Assembly: GCA_937983055.1 (NCBI GenBank) | Contig: CALJLA010000279.1 | Span: 1 to 5,008 of the forward strand | DNA: 5,008 nt | From: an uncultured Pseudomonadota bacterium | Lineage (GTDB): Bacteria; Pseudomonadota; Gammaproteobacteria; Burkholderiales; Eutrophovitaceae | Reading direction: 5' to 3' | Shown: positions 1 through 5,008 of the stretch, piece by piece | Layout: the number at the start of each line of letters is the position of its first letter | Position numbering within the stretch: the stretch's first letter is position 1 | Notes under the pieces: model-generated | Told to the model about the DNA's origin: nothing | The model's database searches: none | The model's input: only the letters and a program-made list of their open reading frames with translations | Translations under genes and position numbers: made by a program

Positions 1-12
1 GCGTCCCGAACC

Positions 13-693
13 TCATTCCAGCGCGATGCGCACCGCCGCCGACGCGGCCCACGGCGCGACGACCAGCGCCACCATCAACATCGCCCCGAGCAGGGACAGG
101 TGTCCCGCGTAGCCGGTTCCGCACGCCGCGGCGGTCACCGCCCCGGCTCCGAAGATCAGCACCGGCACGTACAGCGGCAGCACCAGCAACGAGGTGAGCG
201 CGCCCCCGCCGCGCACGCCCAGCGTGAGCGCCGCGCCGACCGCGCCCAGCAGCGACAGCACCGGCGTGCCGATCAGCAACGATGCCGCCAGCACCCACAG
301 CGCCGCCGGCGGCAGATCGAACTGCAGGCCGAGCAGCGGCGAGATCAGCACCAGCGGCAGGCCGGTCGCGATCCAGTGACCGGCGATTTTTCCCAGCACC
401 AGCAGCGACAGCGGCTCGGGCGAGAGCGCGAGCTGCTCGAGGGTGCCGTCGCAGAAGTCGCCGGAAAACAGCCGCCCGAGCGCAAGCATGGACGCCAGCA
501 ACGCGGCGACCCACAGCACGCCGGGCCCGATGTCCCGCAGCCGCTCCGGCTCCGGCCCGACGCCCAGCGGAAACAGGCTCACCACGATGACGAAGAAGAA
601 GAAGGTCGTCAGCACGTCGGCCCGGCGGCGCAGCGCGATCAGCAGGTCGCGGCCGACGACCGCCGTCACAGCCTGCGTCAGTCCGCCGCTCAT
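13..693 (-). CDS. ccmB: Haem exporter subunit CcmB (cytochrome c maturation ABC transporter membrane protein)
   Basis: This 226-residue protein matches CcmB in length (about 220 residues) and layout. CcmB is an inner-membrane subunit of the CcmABCD complex. In System I cytochrome c biogenesis the complex uses ATP to release haem-loaded CcmE for delivery to apocytochromes in the periplasm. The N-terminal cytoplasmic stretch (GRDLLIALRRRADVL, residues 14-28) and the loop motif LFSGDFCDGTLEQL (residues 75-88) are family hallmarks. About six hydrophobic segments are visible, near residues 28-45, 57-75, 97-120, 130-158, 166-190 and 200-222. Its ATG overlaps the ccmA stop as ATGA (690-693), so translation is probably coupled; no strong Shine-Dalgarno is seen. 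The stop lies 12 bases from the window edge, where ccmC would be expected next. The gene looks intact. Confidence 0.95.
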   Translation of the reverse strand: MSGGLTQAVTAVVGRDLLIALRRRADVLTTFFFFVIVVSLFPLGVGPEPERLRDIGPGVLWVAALLASMLALGRLFSGDFCDGTLEQLALSPEPLSLLVLGKIAGHWIATGLPLVLISPLLGLQFDLPPAALWVLAASLLIGTPVLSLLGAVGAALTLGVRGGGALTSLLVLPLYVPVLIFGAGAVTAAACGTGYAGHLSLLGAMLMVALVVAPWAASAAVRIALE

Positions 694-1304
694 TGCAGCA
701 CCAGCGCCTGCGTCGGCACATCCAGCGCGATCTCCTGGTGAGTGGTGAATACCAGCTGCCCGCCGCCCGCCACGTGCCGCGCTAGGCGCGCCGCCAGGCG
801 GGAAACTGCGTGGACGTCGAGCGCGCTGAACGGCTCATCCAGAATCCACAGCCGGCGTGCCGATGCGAATGCCAGGCGCGTGAGCGCCGCCCGGCGCTTC
901 TGCCCCTGCGACAGCCATTGCACCGGATAGTCGGCGATTGCTTCCAGTCCATCCTGCGCCAGCGCCCCGTGCAACTCGGATTCCGGAGCCGGGATGCCGC
1001 CCACCGCCAGCGCCTGGCGCAGATTTTCCAGCGCCGAGAGATCGTCCTTCAGCCCGTTCGCATGGCCGACGAACAGCAACTCGCGACGGAAGCTCTCGCC
1101 CTGTCGGGCAAGCGGTTCGCCGTCCCAGCGTACCTCCCCCGCTGCCGCCGGTGACAGGCCGGCAAGAATGCGCAGCAGGCTGGTCTTGCCGGTGCCGTTC
1201 TCGCCCTGCACGCGCAGCGCGCTGCCGCGCTCAACGGTGAAGGAGATCTCGCTGAACAGCTCGCGATGGCCGCGAACACAGGCAATTTCAGTGGCTTGAA
1301 GCAT
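690..1304 (-). CDS. ccmA: Haem exporter ATP-binding protein CcmA
   Basis: This 204-residue ABC ATPase has the usual CcmA length. It powers the CcmABCD complex on the cytoplasmic face of the inner membrane, where ATP hydrolysis drives release of holo-CcmE during cytochrome c maturation. All the nucleotide-binding motifs are present: Walker A GENGTGKTS (residues 34-42), signature LSQGQKRR (131-138), Walker B LWILDEP (152-158), D-loop SALD (160-163) and switch His189 in TTHQ. The region usually occupied by the Q-loop reads FVGHANGLKDDLSALENL (78-95). This 'GH..G.K..L...ENL' form is typical of CcmA and separates it from generic ABC ATPases. It is the first gene of the minus-strand unit and overlaps ccmB by four bases. 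No clear Shine-Dalgarno precedes the ATG at 1302-1304. That start is chosen because the protein then begins a few residues before the first beta strand, as in the family. Confidence 0.96.
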   Translation of the reverse strand: MLQATEIACVRGHRELFSEISFTVERGSALRVQGENGTGKTSLLRILAGLSPAAAGEVRWDGEPLARQGESFRRELLFVGHANGLKDDLSALENLRQALAVGGIPAPESELHGALAQDGLEAIADYPVQWLSQGQKRRAALTRLAFASARRLWILDEPFSALDVHAVSRLAARLARHVAGGGQLVFTTHQEIALDVPTQALVLQ

Positions 1305-1330
1305 TCATGCGGACGCCGGGCAAGGCGCGG

Positions 1331-1336
1331 ATTATA
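1331..1336 (-). promoter_or_regulatory. Probable -10 box of the ccmAB promoter
   Basis: On the minus strand these six bases read TATAAT, a perfect sigma-70 -10 hexamer. They lie 26 bases upstream of the ccmA start, which would give a leader of about 20 bases. It stands out as an AT-rich island in GC-rich DNA. No convincing -35 hexamer is found at 16-18 bases spacing, and there is no TG extension, so an activator may be needed or the match may be chance. The box is flanked by a 5-bp inverted repeat, CGCGG (1326-1330) and CCGCG (1338-1342). Confidence 0.45.
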
Positions 1337-1545
1337 ACCGCGGTGTACAGCCCGACCGTACCGTCCCCGACCTTGCCGGCGAGGGACACGCCGCGTGCGT
1401 CCGCCCCGGGGGCACCCGCCGCCGGGGGCAATGGAGGATGCAGCGAGCGCCGGTGGCAGTCGATCGGCGAAGCGTTCGACCATTCGTCGCGCCGCCGGGG
1501 GTGCTTCGCGGCCCGCCAGCCGTATTGCCGGAGCCGCGAAACAGG

Positions 1546-1563
1546 CACCGCCGGGCGGCGGTG
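1546..1563. repeat. Short GC-rich inverted repeat (hairpin)
   Basis: CACCGCC (1546-1552) and GGCGGTG (1557-1563) are perfectly complementary around a GGGC loop. No T tract follows on either strand, so it does not resemble a classical terminator. In DNA this GC-rich it may be chance. Confidence 0.3.
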
Positions 1564-1847
1564 GGCACCACGCGATCAACCAGCGCCAAACCGGCGGTCG
1601 GCGGCCGCGACCCGTCACCCGAAGCCGGAGAATGCGCCGCCACGGCAACCAGCATCGTGGCTCGGGGTCGCGAACCTGTGCGGCGACGCCGACTGCTCCA
1701 TCCTGCGCAACCGACTGGCGCGAACCGACCGGCAGCCTGGGCGAATCGGCATCCGGAACGCGGCTGTTCAGGGTTTCCCCGAACCTACCTCAGGGCCTTC
1801 CCGGTTTCGCGCTGACGCCGGGTTGCTCATAATTCATCGGCCGGTTG

Positions 1848-1867
1848 GGCGGCGCGCAGACGCCGCC
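1848..1867. repeat. Short GC-rich inverted repeat (hairpin)
   Basis: GGCGGCG (1848-1854) pairs with CGCCGCC (1861-1867) around a six-base loop. It lies in the non-coding stretch upstream of the sensor kinase gene. It could be a regulatory stem, a weak terminator or chance; nothing nearby decides between these. Confidence 0.3.
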
Positions 1868-2010
1868 GAGCCGCCTTGGGCGCTTTCGTTGTCTTGAACA
1901 GGACGACCGTCGCCGGGCGTTGACGCGCGACCGATCGTGATTCCGATGCCATATTGCTGCCGTTACGTCGCGCGCCGCTGCATCGCATGCGCCCGAACTC
2001 CATATAGCGC

Positions 2011-2040
2011 TTGGCCACACCGGCCGCTTTCGTGTATTTT
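2011..2040 (+). promoter_or_regulatory. Weak candidate sigma-70 promoter for the kinase-regulator operon
   Basis: TTGGCC (2011-2016, four of six to TTGACA) is followed after 18 bases by TATTTT (2035-2040, four of six to TATAAT). It is one of the few AT-rich patches ahead of the kinase gene and would give a leader of roughly 80 bases. Both hexamers are imperfect, so this is only a candidate. If it is used, the upstream alternative kinase starts at 2011 and 2044 would be lost from or crowded in the transcript, which fits the start chosen at 2125. Confidence 0.2.
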
Positions 2041-2124
2041 CCGATGCGGTCTCCGGCACGCCTCTTGCGCCCGGCAGACGCGCACGTTGCCCCGCCGGGC
2101 GCTTCTCAACAACAACACGCAGTA

Positions 2125-3699
2125 ATGCAGAATTCCAGTTCCGCGATCCTCGCCGCCTCCCGCCCGTTGCGCGTGCTGCATGTGGAAGATTCAGAGGATG
2201 ACGCCGAGCTGCTGCGATTCGAGCTGATGCGCGCCGGTTTCGCGCCGAGCCTGATGCGCGTCGACACCGCCGAGGCGATGCGCGCGTCATTGGCGGCCAA
2301 CAGCTTCGACCTGGTGGTTTCCGATTACAACCTTCCCCGCTTCAGCCCGAGCATGGCGCTTGCCATCCTGGCCGAGGCGAGGCTCGACCTGCCGTGCATC
2401 ATCGTCTCGGGCGCCATCGGCGAAGAGGCGGCCGTGGACCTGATGAAGGCGGGCGCCGCCGACTTCATCGTCAAGCAGCGCATGTCGCGCATCGGGCCGG
2501 CCATCGAGCGCTGCCTGCGTGAAAACGAGATGCGCCGCGCGCACACCCGGATCAGCGCCGCGCTGGCCGCAAGCGAAGCCCGCTTCGAAGCCCTCACCTC
2601 GAGCCTGCCGGTCGTGGTGTTCCAGACGCTGCTTCAGGCCGATGGCCGCGTGTCGCTGGTCTTCGTGAGCGAAGGCAGCCGCGCGGTGCTGGGTCTCGAG
2701 CCGGAGCAATTGAAGGCTGACCCCGGTACGCTGATCGACATGATCCTGCCGGAAGACCGCGAGTCGTTCCTGCACGCGCGCGCCGAGTGCATCCGCACCC
2801 TGGCGCCGCGCAACTGGGAAGGCCGCGTGCGGGTTCCGGTCATCGGCGACGTCAAGTGGATCAACCTGCGCGCCAGCACCCGGCGGCTGCCTTCGGGCGA
2901 CGTGCTCTCGGAAGGCATCATGACCAACATCACCGAGAGCAAGCTCGCCCAGGAATCGATGCACCGTTCGCGCGAGCAGCTGCGCCAGCTGTCCTCGCAC
3001 GTGGAGAAGGTCAAGGAAGAAGAACGCGCGCACATGGCAAGAGAGATCCACGACGATCTCGGCGCCACGCTGACCGCCGCCAAAATCGACCTGTCGTTCA
3101 TCCGCCATCGCCTGCCCGCTGGAGCCACCGAGCTCGCGCAGCGCGCCGATGCCATCGAGGCGCTGCTCGACGAGGCGATCGACTTCAGCCGGAGGATGTC
3201 GAGGCGGCTGCGTCCGCTGGTGCTGGACCACGGCATCTGCGCCGCGATCGAATGGCAGATCAAGGAATTCGCCCGCCGCACCGGCATCGACTGCGCGCTG
3301 GTGGGCGCCGACGAGGAGCTTGCGCTCGATCCGGACCTGTCGACCGCCCTTTTCCGGGTGTTCCAGGAGACGCTTTCCAACATCGCGCGCCATTCCCGCG
3401 CCACCCGGGTCGAGGTCGAGCTGGTCGCCGACTCGTCGACCGTGGTGCTCTCGGTGCGGGACAACGGCCGGGGCCTGAGCCCGGAGGACATGAACAAGCG
3501 GAACTCCTACGGCCTGCGGAGCATGCGCGAGCGCGTCGAGCATTTCGGCGGCTCGATCGAGATCGACACCGGCGCCGGCATCGGCACCCGCATCGAAGTG
3601 CACGTGCCGATCTCGCGCCTGCCCGAGAACCTGAACACGATGCACGACGGAGTCGACCCACAGGGAGGTGCGGGCCGTGCTGAAACTGCTGATCGTTGA
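2125..3699 (+). CDS. Cytoplasmic sensor histidine kinase, REC-PAS-HisKA_3-HATPase
   Basis: This 524-residue kinase of the NarX/UhpB-like HisKA_3 class autophosphorylates on His and passes the phosphate to a response regulator, almost certainly the one encoded next. Residues 15-130 form a receiver domain: acidic pair E21/D22, phospho-acceptor D67 in VVSDYNLP, S95 and K117. Residues about 150-272 look like a PAS fold ending in a PAC-type strand (VKWINLRAS, then GIMTNITESKLAQ). A charged helical linker (about 273-300) leads to the HisKA_3 box, with H309 in REIHDDLG. The ATPase domain shows the N-box residue N419 (FQETLSNIARHS), the G1 box DNGRG (446-450) and the G2 region YGLRSMRERVEHFGG (462-476). 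There is no signal peptide or membrane segment, so it should sense a cytoplasmic signal; the ligand is unknown. The ATG at 2125 is preferred because the in-frame extension upstream (TTG 2011, ATG 2044) is Pro/Arg-rich and unlike a domain. No start has a good Shine-Dalgarno. Confidence 0.9.
   Translation: MQNSSSAILAASRPLRVLHVEDSEDDAELLRFELMRAGFAPSLMRVDTAEAMRASLAANSFDLVVSDYNLPRFSPSMALAILAEARLDLPCIIVSGAIGEEAAVDLMKAGAADFIVKQRMSRIGPAIERCLRENEMRRAHTRISAALAASEARFEALTSSLPVVVFQTLLQADGRVSLVFVSEGSRAVLGLEPEQLKADPGTLIDMILPEDRESFLHARAECIRTLAPRNWEGRVRVPVIGDVKWINLRASTRRLPSGDVLSEGIMTNITESKLAQESMHRSREQLRQLSSHVEKVKEEERAHMAREIHDDLGATLTAAKIDLSFIRHRLPAGATELAQRADAIEALLDEAIDFSRRMSRRLRPLVLDHGICAAIEWQIKEFARRTGIDCALVGADEELALDPDLSTALFRVFQETLSNIARHSRATRVEVELVADSSTVVLSVRDNGRGLSPEDMNKRNSYGLRSMRERVEHFGGSIEIDTGAGIGTRIEVHVPISRLPENLNTMHDGVDPQGGAGRAETADR
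3663..3668 (+). promoter_or_regulatory. Shine-Dalgarno of the response regulator gene, inside the kinase gene
   Basis: GGGAGG lies eight bases before the GTG at 3677-3679, which is ideal spacing. It rules out the in-frame GTG at 3668-3670, which overlaps the Shine-Dalgarno itself. The site sits within the final codons of the kinase gene, so ribosomes finishing the kinase pass over it, which favours coupled translation. Confidence 0.75.
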
Positions 3700-4306
3700 C
3701 GATCACGCGATCGTCCGCCATGGCCTGCGCCAGATCGTCACCGAGACCGACGATATCCGTGTCGAGGCCGAGGCGGACTGCAGCGCCCAGGCCGTGCGGC
3801 TGGTGCGGGAGCGCAGCTTCGACCTGATCCTGCTCGACATCTCGCTGCCCGACAAGAACGGCATCGAGACGCTTAAACAACTGCGGCGGGAGCAGCCCGC
3901 GGCCCGGGTGCTGATGCTGACCTCCCATCCCGAGGACGAGTTCGGCGTGCGGGCCCTCAAGGCCGGCGCCGCCGGCTACCTGACCAAGCAAAGCGCCGCG
4001 GCGCAGCTGGTTACCGCGATCCGCCAGGTCGCCGCCGGCCGCAAGTACATCAGTCCGGAGCTGGCCGAGGAACTCGCCCGCACGCTCGGCGACGACGTCG
4101 ATAAGGCGCCGCATCAGCAGCTCTCCGACCGCGAGTATCAGACTTTCCTGATGATCGCCCGCGGCAAGTCGCTGTCCGAGATGGCGGCCACCCTGTCGCT
4201 CAGCCCCAAGACGGTGAGCGTCTACCGCAGCCGGGTGCTGGAAAAAATGCGGCTCAAGAACAACGTCGAGCTGACCCACTACGCCGTCAAGAACGGGCTG
4301 GTCTGA
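3677..4306 (+). CDS. NarL/LuxR-family response regulator (receiver plus HTH)
   Basis: This 209-residue DNA-binding response regulator has typical NarL/UvrY/FixJ length. The receiver domain (about 1-118) carries acidic D8/D9, phospho-acceptor D54 in LLDISLPDKNG, switch residue T82 and conserved K104. After a linker comes a LuxR-type helix-turn-helix (about 147-209): LSDREYQTFLMIARGKS, then SEMAATLSLSPKTVSVYRSR, with the usual 'LS.RE' opening and 'S.KTV..YR.R' recognition helix. It should act as a transcription factor when phosphorylated by the kinase encoded just upstream. The chosen start, GTG at 3677, is set by GGGAGG at 3663-3668 and gives a 23-base out-of-frame overlap with the kinase gene, which supports an operon and a cognate pair. 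The target genes cannot be read from the window. All key residues are present. Confidence 0.94.
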   Translation: MLKLLIVDDHAIVRHGLRQIVTETDDIRVEAEADCSAQAVRLVRERSFDLILLDISLPDKNGIETLKQLRREQPAARVLMLTSHPEDEFGVRALKAGAAGYLTKQSAAAQLVTAIRQVAAGRKYISPELAEELARTLGDDVDKAPHQQLSDREYQTFLMIARGKSLSEMAATLSLSPKTVSVYRSRVLEKMRLKNNVELTHYAVKNGLV

Positions 4307-4313
4307 GCAATTC

Positions 4314-4328
4314 CCCCGCGAGGCGGGG
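4314..4328 (+). terminator. GC hairpin after the response regulator, possible terminator
   Basis: CCCCGC (4314-4319) and GCGGGG (4323-4328) form a perfect 6-bp stem with a GAG loop, starting seven bases after the regulator stop codon. The position fits the end of the kinase-regulator operon. There is no T tract after it, so it is not a canonical intrinsic terminator and may instead protect the 3' end or do nothing. Confidence 0.4.
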
Positions 4329-4335
4329 CAAAGCC

Positions 4336-4377
4336 AGAGGCGACGGACAACGACCCGACGCAGAGGCGCAGACAACG
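4336..4377. repeat. Imperfect direct repeat overlapping the left arm of the inverted repeat
   Basis: The segment 4336-4352 (AGAGGCG, four bases, ACAACG) recurs at 4362-4377 (AGAGGCG, three bases, ACAACG), offset by 26 bases. The second copy lies inside the left arm of the long inverted repeat. This suggests that part of the arm was duplicated and one copy has drifted, or that the repeat grew by slippage. Confidence 0.5.
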
Positions 4378-4462
4378 CGGAGGAGAAGCAAACGCGCGCG
4401 CTGCAAAGACCGGATCACCCCGCAGTCCTCCGCATCCTCCGCGTTCGTCTGCGCCTCTGCGT
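4358..4462. repeat. Long inverted repeat, 26-bp arms with 52-base loop (REP/MITE-like)
   Basis: The left arm 4358-4383 is the exact reverse complement of the right arm 4436-4462, apart from one extra base in the right arm at 4446 or 4447. The loop is 4384-4435. The right arm reads CTGCGCCTCTGCGT near its outer end. The left arm has an internal octamer rhythm, CGCAGAGG followed by CGCAGACA. Arms of this length and fidelity are far beyond chance. From memory, intergenic sequences of the 'CTCTGCGCCTCTGCG' type recur in many GC-rich proteobacterial genomes as dispersed palindromic repeats, but I could not check that here. The repeat lies between two plus-strand genes and could form a stem that stops or stabilises the operon mRNA. 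No transposase and no target-site duplication are seen. Confidence 0.85.
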
Positions 4463-4498
4463 TGAGATTCTGATGTTTTCACGGCACGCGTCGCCCTA

Positions 4499-4514
4499 CC
4501 GGGCCGGCGCCCGG
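4499..4514. repeat. Short GC palindrome next to the sigma-28-like promoter
   Basis: CCGGGC (4499-4504) and GCCCGG (4509-4514) form a perfect 6-bp stem around CGGC. It ends six bases before the -35-like element at 4521. It could be an operator, a weak terminator for read-through from the left, or chance in GC-rich DNA. Confidence 0.35.
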
Positions 4515-4520
4515 ACGGCC

Positions 4521-4547
4521 TAAAGTTCCCTCCCGCCGCGCCGTAAC
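4521..4547 (+). promoter_or_regulatory. Candidate sigma-28 (FliA) promoter of the GGDEF gene
   Basis: TAAAGTTC (4521-4528) matches the FliA -35 consensus TAAAGTTT at seven of eight bases. After exactly 11 bases comes GCCGTAAC (4540-4547), which keeps the diagnostic GCCG of the -10 consensus GCCGATAA; the rest is a weaker match. Transcription would start near 4555, leaving a leader of about 70 bases before the ATG at 4625. Element order, spacing and position are all right for a flagellar-class promoter. No competing sigma-70 promoter is evident in the gap. FliA control of c-di-GMP genes is known in other bacteria, for example E. coli pdeH (yhjH). Confidence 0.55.
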
Positions 4548-4624
4548 CATTCCCGAATCCGGAGCAGGACGCCCGCCACTGGCTGGCCGGCGCCGAGCCT
4601 GTTCCGCCACCCGATCGGGACTCT

Positions 4625-5008
4625 ATGGCAACCGATTCAACCCCAGGCGCAATCGCGCGCGAGGTACTGCGGCTGCTGGCCGTGCGGCGAATTGCACCGA
4701 CGCCGGACAACTTCACCCGCGTCTATCAAGAGATTGCGGGCGCGGCTGCGCCGCCGGCAAACGATACCGAGGCCGATGCCCTGCTCAGCCAGGCGCGCGC
4801 GCTGCCGCCGGCGCTGGCCGGACGCGCCGCCATCGTGCGCAGCGTCGAGCAGGCATGCGCCGAGCGCAGCTGGCCGGCCACCGCCACGGCGGTGCGCGGA
4901 CTGCTGCAAGCGCTCGCGGCCATGCCCGGACGCAGCGCCGACGGCGGGCCGGAGTCGGCCGACCGCGCCCGCCCGTGGGCAGCGCTCATCGACGACCTGA
5001 TCAAGGAA
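4625..5008 (+). CDS. Probable GGDEF diguanylate cyclase, N-terminal part only
   Basis: The frame from the ATG at 4625 is open for 128 codons to the window edge, so the gene is cut off. The opening (IAREVLRLLAVRRIAPTPDN, then FTRVYQEIAG, residues 10-39) is a recognisable N-terminal helical region found in many betaproteobacterial GGDEF proteins ('R...PTPDNY...Y.EIAG'). Residues 40-128 are Ala-rich and helical in character, without membrane segments or a known sensor domain. The catalytic GGDEF domain, which would make c-di-GMP from two GTP, should follow outside the window. A weak Shine-Dalgarno (CGGGA, 4616-4620) lies four bases from the ATG. Codon use is GC-rich like its neighbours. The assignment rests on recalled family similarity of the N-terminus; the GGDEF motif itself is not visible. 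Confidence 0.7.
   Translation, partial: MATDSTPGAIAREVLRLLAVRRIAPTPDNFTRVYQEIAGAAAPPANDTEADALLSQARALPPALAGRAAIVRSVEQACAERSWPATATAVRGLLQALAAMPGRSADGGPESADRARPWAALIDDLIKE

Larger units (their letters stand above)
1305..2124. other. Divergent intergenic region, no supportable gene
   Basis: This is about 820 bases between the divergently transcribed ccmA and sensor-kinase genes. Open frames of 60-196 codons exist on both strands. Their translations are rich in Arg, Pro, Ala and Gly, show no domain or secondary-structure pattern, and look like by-products of high GC content. Visible structure is limited to a few elements. There is the ccmA -10 box near the left end. There are short direct repeats: CCGGGGGCA at 1406-1414 and 1422-1430, and GCCGCCGGGGG at 1418-1428 and 1491-1501. 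There are two 7-bp GC hairpins (1546-1563 and 1848-1867). A CATAAT at 1828-1833 resembles a -10 box but has no -35 partner. I recognise no tRNA, rRNA, tmRNA, RNase P RNA or riboswitch. The stretch could hold an unrecognised small RNA or a decayed gene. Confidence 0.6.
4307..4624. other. Intergenic region holding hairpins, a long inverted repeat and a promoter
   Basis: These 318 bases separate the response regulator from the GGDEF gene and contain no supportable coding region. Read left to right they hold a GC hairpin just after the regulator stop, an imperfect direct repeat, the long inverted repeat at 4358-4462, a small hairpin at 4499-4514 and a sigma-28-like promoter at 4521-4547. A leader of about 70-80 bases runs to the GGDEF start. 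The hairpins and repeat make it likely that the two transcription units on either side are insulated from each other. Confidence 0.7.

Noticed and set aside
100..741. 213-codon plus-strand open frame opposite ccmB
   Set aside because: It is rich in Gln, Arg and His, with no fold signal, and ccmB on the minus strand is unambiguous.
1307..1897. 196-codon plus-strand open frame in the divergent gap, with overlapping frames in other phases
   Set aside because: It has no Shine-Dalgarno, no hydrophobic periodicity and a Pro/Arg/Ala bias. Several frames are open at once, as expected for non-coding GC-rich DNA. A protein match would reverse this.
1920..1948. TTGACG as a -35 box for the kinase operon
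   Set aside because: The hexamer is good, but no acceptable -10 is found at 16-18 bases; the nearest AT-rich CATATT is 24 bases away.
1790..2290. 166-codon minus-strand open frame crossing the start of the kinase gene
   Set aside because: It overlaps the coding receiver domain and has an Arg-rich, featureless translation.
2287..3645. 452-codon open frame antisense to the sensor kinase gene
   Set aside because: Its His/Arg/Ala-rich translation has no domain pattern. It mirrors the codon periodicity of the clearly real kinase gene, a common effect in GC-rich DNA.
3260..4375. 371-codon open frame antisense to the kinase end and response regulator
   Set aside because: It covers two well-supported genes on the other strand, its translation is compositionally odd, and it runs into the inverted-repeat region.
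4336..4462. CRISPR-like array
   Set aside because: There are only two direct copies and one inverted pair, with no regular unique spacers and no cas genes. It is a palindromic repeat, not an array.

Overview
The window is a GC-rich stretch of ordinary bacterial chromosome. It most likely comes from a betaproteobacterium, perhaps of the Azoarcus/Thauera (Rhodocyclales) kind. That guess rests on the high GC content, the System I cytochrome c maturation genes, and the 'PTPDNF..VY.EIAG' N-terminus of the last gene, which is typical of betaproteobacterial GGDEF proteins. It is an inference from protein style; no database was searched.

Layout. Positions 13-1304, minus strand: ccmA and ccmB, the ATPase and one membrane subunit of the CcmABCD haem-handling ABC transporter. 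They overlap by ATGA, and the rest of the ccm operon should lie to the left of the window. A perfect TATAAT box lies just upstream of ccmA. Positions 1305-2124: about 820 bases between divergent genes, with no coding region I can support. Positions 2125-4306, plus strand: a two-gene signalling operon. The first gene is a soluble REC-PAS-HisKA_3-HATPase sensor kinase. The second is a NarL/LuxR-type response regulator, which starts inside the kinase gene and has its Shine-Dalgarno there. Positions 4307-4624: a non-coding gap with a short GC hairpin, a long near-perfect inverted repeat (26-bp arms, one bulged base), a second small hairpin and a good sigma-28 (FliA)-like promoter. Positions 4625 to the right edge, plus strand: the N-terminal 128 codons of a probable diguanylate cyclase.

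How they work together. CcmA and CcmB serve cytochrome c assembly and have no obvious functional tie to the rest. The kinase and regulator form a cognate pair: the kinase should phosphorylate the regulator at Asp54, and the N-terminal receiver of the kinase (Asp67) gives a second phosphorylation input. The FliA-like promoter would place the GGDEF gene in the flagellar/motility regulon. I found no evidence of an undescribed defence, mobile or RNA system. The points most worth a second look are the FliA-like promoter, the long inverted repeat and the large divergent intergenic region.
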